Shown: positions 63,025-64,000 of the stretch, one piece after another
Layout: each line of letters starts with the position of its first letter
How positions within the stretch are numbered: the first letter of the stretch is position 1
NCBI RefSeq assembly: GCF_009380155.1
Contig: NZ_WHUV01000002.1
Location: forward strand, 1,364,001-1,428,000
DNA length: 64,000 bases
Direction of reading: 5' to 3'
From: Pseudomonas piscis
Lineage (GTDB): Bacteria > Pseudomonadota > Gammaproteobacteria > Pseudomonadales > Pseudomonadaceae
Notes under the pieces: generated by a model
What the model saw: the letters and a program-made list of their open reading frames with translations, nothing else
The model's database searches: none
Told to the model about the DNA's origin: nothing
Position numbers and translations under genes: made by a program

Positions 63025-63699
63025 TCAGCGCCCCCTGATCCGCAGGTGCCGGCCCAGCCAGCCACCGGCCAGCAACAGGCTCAGCGCCACCGCCACATAC
63101 AGCACGGTACTGAGCCCATAGGTGGCGAAGATGCGGAAGGTGCCGCTGGCCACCTCCTTGGTGACGTAGGTCAGCTCCATCACCCCGATGACCATGGCCA
63201 GGCTGGTGGTCTTCATCAGCATCACGGTGTTGCTCAGCAAAGGGGCGATCGCCACTCGCAGCGCCTGGGGCAGGATCACCCGACGCAGGGCGCCGGCCCG
63301 ACCCAGGCCCAGGGCCTGCGCCGCTTCCTGCTGCCCCGCAGCGATGCTGCGCAGGCCGCTGCGGATGTCCTCGGCGAAGTAGGCGCCGTAGTACAGCCCG
63401 ATGGCGATCAGCGCGAATACCAGCTCGCCGTGATGCTCGTTCAACCACCCCTGGAGAGTCTCGGGCAGCAGGCTGCTCACGCCGAAGTACCACAGGAACA
63501 GATGCACCAGGGGTGGGACGTTGCGCTGGTACTCGATGAACGCCATAACCCAGAGGCCGACGAAGCGCCCCCCGGCCAGGCGCAGCAACGTCACCAGCAG
63601 GCCGACGGCAAAGGCCAGCAGCCAGCTGCCCAGCGCCAGCATCAGGGTCACCAGCAGTCCCCTGGCCAGGACCTGCCCATATTCGTTCAGGAAGTCCAT
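63025..63699 (-). CDS. ABC permease 1 for polar amino acids
   Basis: A 224-residue inner-membrane permease, similar in type to its partner: MDFLNEYGQVLARGLLVTLM, then FIEYQRNVPPLVHLFLWYFG and the EAA loop EAAQALGLGRAGALRRVILP. It ends LLAGGWLGRHLRIRGR. GGGAG six bases before ATG 63699 fixes the start. The first 13 bases overlap the end of a 65-residue open frame with its own ribosome site, so that frame may be translated before it. Confidence 0.9.
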   Translation of the reverse strand: MDFLNEYGQVLARGLLVTLMLALGSWLLAFAVGLLVTLLRLAGGRFVGLWVMAFIEYQRNVPPLVHLFLWYFGVSSLLPETLQGWLNEHHGELVFALIAIGLYYGAYFAEDIRSGLRSIAAGQQEAAQALGLGRAGALRRVILPQALRVAIAPLLSNTVMLMKTTSLAMVIGVMELTYVTKEVASGTFRIFATYGLSTVLYVAVALSLLLAGGWLGRHLRIRGR

Positions 63700-63884
63700 G
63701 CCAGGCTCCCGTTGCGTACGCCACCCGAGCCTGGTTTGGTGGGCTCGGCATCCGGCCAGGCATGCGAGCATGGCAGCCCCGCCCAACCCAGGCCGTGCCC
63801 TCGCGGATCGTCCCGTGGCGGCAGGTAGCGCCGCCGGAACACCGCCAGGGCCTTGAGGTATCGTTTTTTGTTGTTCTTGTTCAT
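63687..63884 (-). CDS. 65-residue open frame ahead of the permease gene
   Basis: A possible small first gene of the cluster. AGGAGA precedes ATG 63884 by about six bases. It encodes a basic start (MNKNNKKRYLKALAVFRRRY), a Gly/Pro-rich middle and an end rich in Gly/Ser, with no transmembrane segment. The stop overlaps the permease start. It could be a coupling leader for the operon, or a chance frame; no family fits. Confidence 0.4.
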   Translation of the reverse strand: MNKNNKKRYLKALAVFRRRYLPPRDDPRGHGLGWAGLPCSHAWPDAEPTKPGSGGVRNGSLAWTS

Positions 63885-64000
63885 CGCTGCTCTCCTGCTT
63901 GCCCTGGCAACCCGATTGGTGGTTCCAGCGAATACCTGGCGCTGGACCGGCAGATTCCCGGGTGGGTCTAGGTCATGCCTGGACGGTCAAACTGGTTAAA
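63885..64000. other. Probable upstream region of the catabolic cluster
   Basis: No gene is visible in the last 115 bases. The promoter of the transport/catabolic operon should lie here or beyond the window. The final bases GTCAAACTGGTTAAA are AT-richer and could belong to a regulator site, but a GntR operator cannot be confirmed. Confidence 0.35.

Noticed and set aside
1..64000. CRISPR arrays, tRNA or rRNA genes, insertion sequences and prophage
   Set aside because: No regularly spaced repeats, cloverleaf-like stretches, transposase or phage structural genes were found by eye.

Overview
The window looks like chromosomal DNA of a Pseudomonas of the P. fluorescens group (P. protegens/P. chlororaphis-like). 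The inference rests on high GC, dense gene packing, a malate:quinone oxidoreductase with a Pseudomonas-type signal peptide, two FecI/FecR/TonB-receptor iron signalling units, a MocR regulator next to an EamA exporter, MetE, and an OsmC-YcaO fusion protein. No tRNA, rRNA, CRISPR array, insertion sequence or prophage was seen. All genes were read by eye from the translation; no database search was run.

Layout. 0-7 kb: end of lhgO with an MHS-type transporter, a nucleotidyltransferase, a small unknown gene, a DeoR regulator, an acetyltransferase and mqo; three hairpins and a pentanucleotide repeat lie between the last two. 7.3-12 kb: a thioesterase, then iron signalling unit 1 (ECF sigma, FecR, TonB receptor with STN domain). 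12-21.9 kb: secreted and membrane proteins, including two divergent L,D-transpeptidases, a LysE exporter, an AlkB-like dioxygenase and an alpha/beta hydrolase. 22-27 kb: a chemoreceptor, a divergent MocR/EamA pair, a CPBP protease and a 27-residue membrane peptide. 27.4-38 kb: metE and mixed housekeeping or unknown genes. 38.2-42.4 kb: iron signalling unit 2, with a strong Fur-like site in front of the sigma gene. 42.4-49.8 kb: the most accessory-looking stretch, with a Nudix hydrolase, a DUF2442-DUF4375 protein, an immunity-like small protein, a cREC receiver, EcsC, a short valyl-tRNA synthetase that looks like a second copy, and an orphan barstar. 49.8-55.2 kb: hydrolase, thioesterase, GlxA-type regulator, divergent MFS/LysR pair and a P-loop kinase. 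55.3-57.5 kb: OsmC-YcaO. 57.8-64 kb: a catabolic cluster.

The last cluster hangs together best. A proline-racemase-family protein with Cys91 and Thr255, the pair known for trans-3-hydroxy-L-proline dehydratase, is encoded beside an ornithine-cyclodeaminase-family protein, the family of delta1-pyrroline-2-carboxylate reductases. With them come a complete polar amino-acid ABC transporter and a convergent GntR/FadR regulator. The simplest reading is uptake of trans-3-hydroxy-L-proline and its conversion to L-proline.

The items most worth a second look are the extra, arm-less ValRS with an odd translation start, the possible immunity-gene neighbourhood around it, the trans-3-hydroxyproline cluster, the tiny membrane peptide before metE, and the hairpins in the leaders of the chemoreceptor and the second sigma factor.
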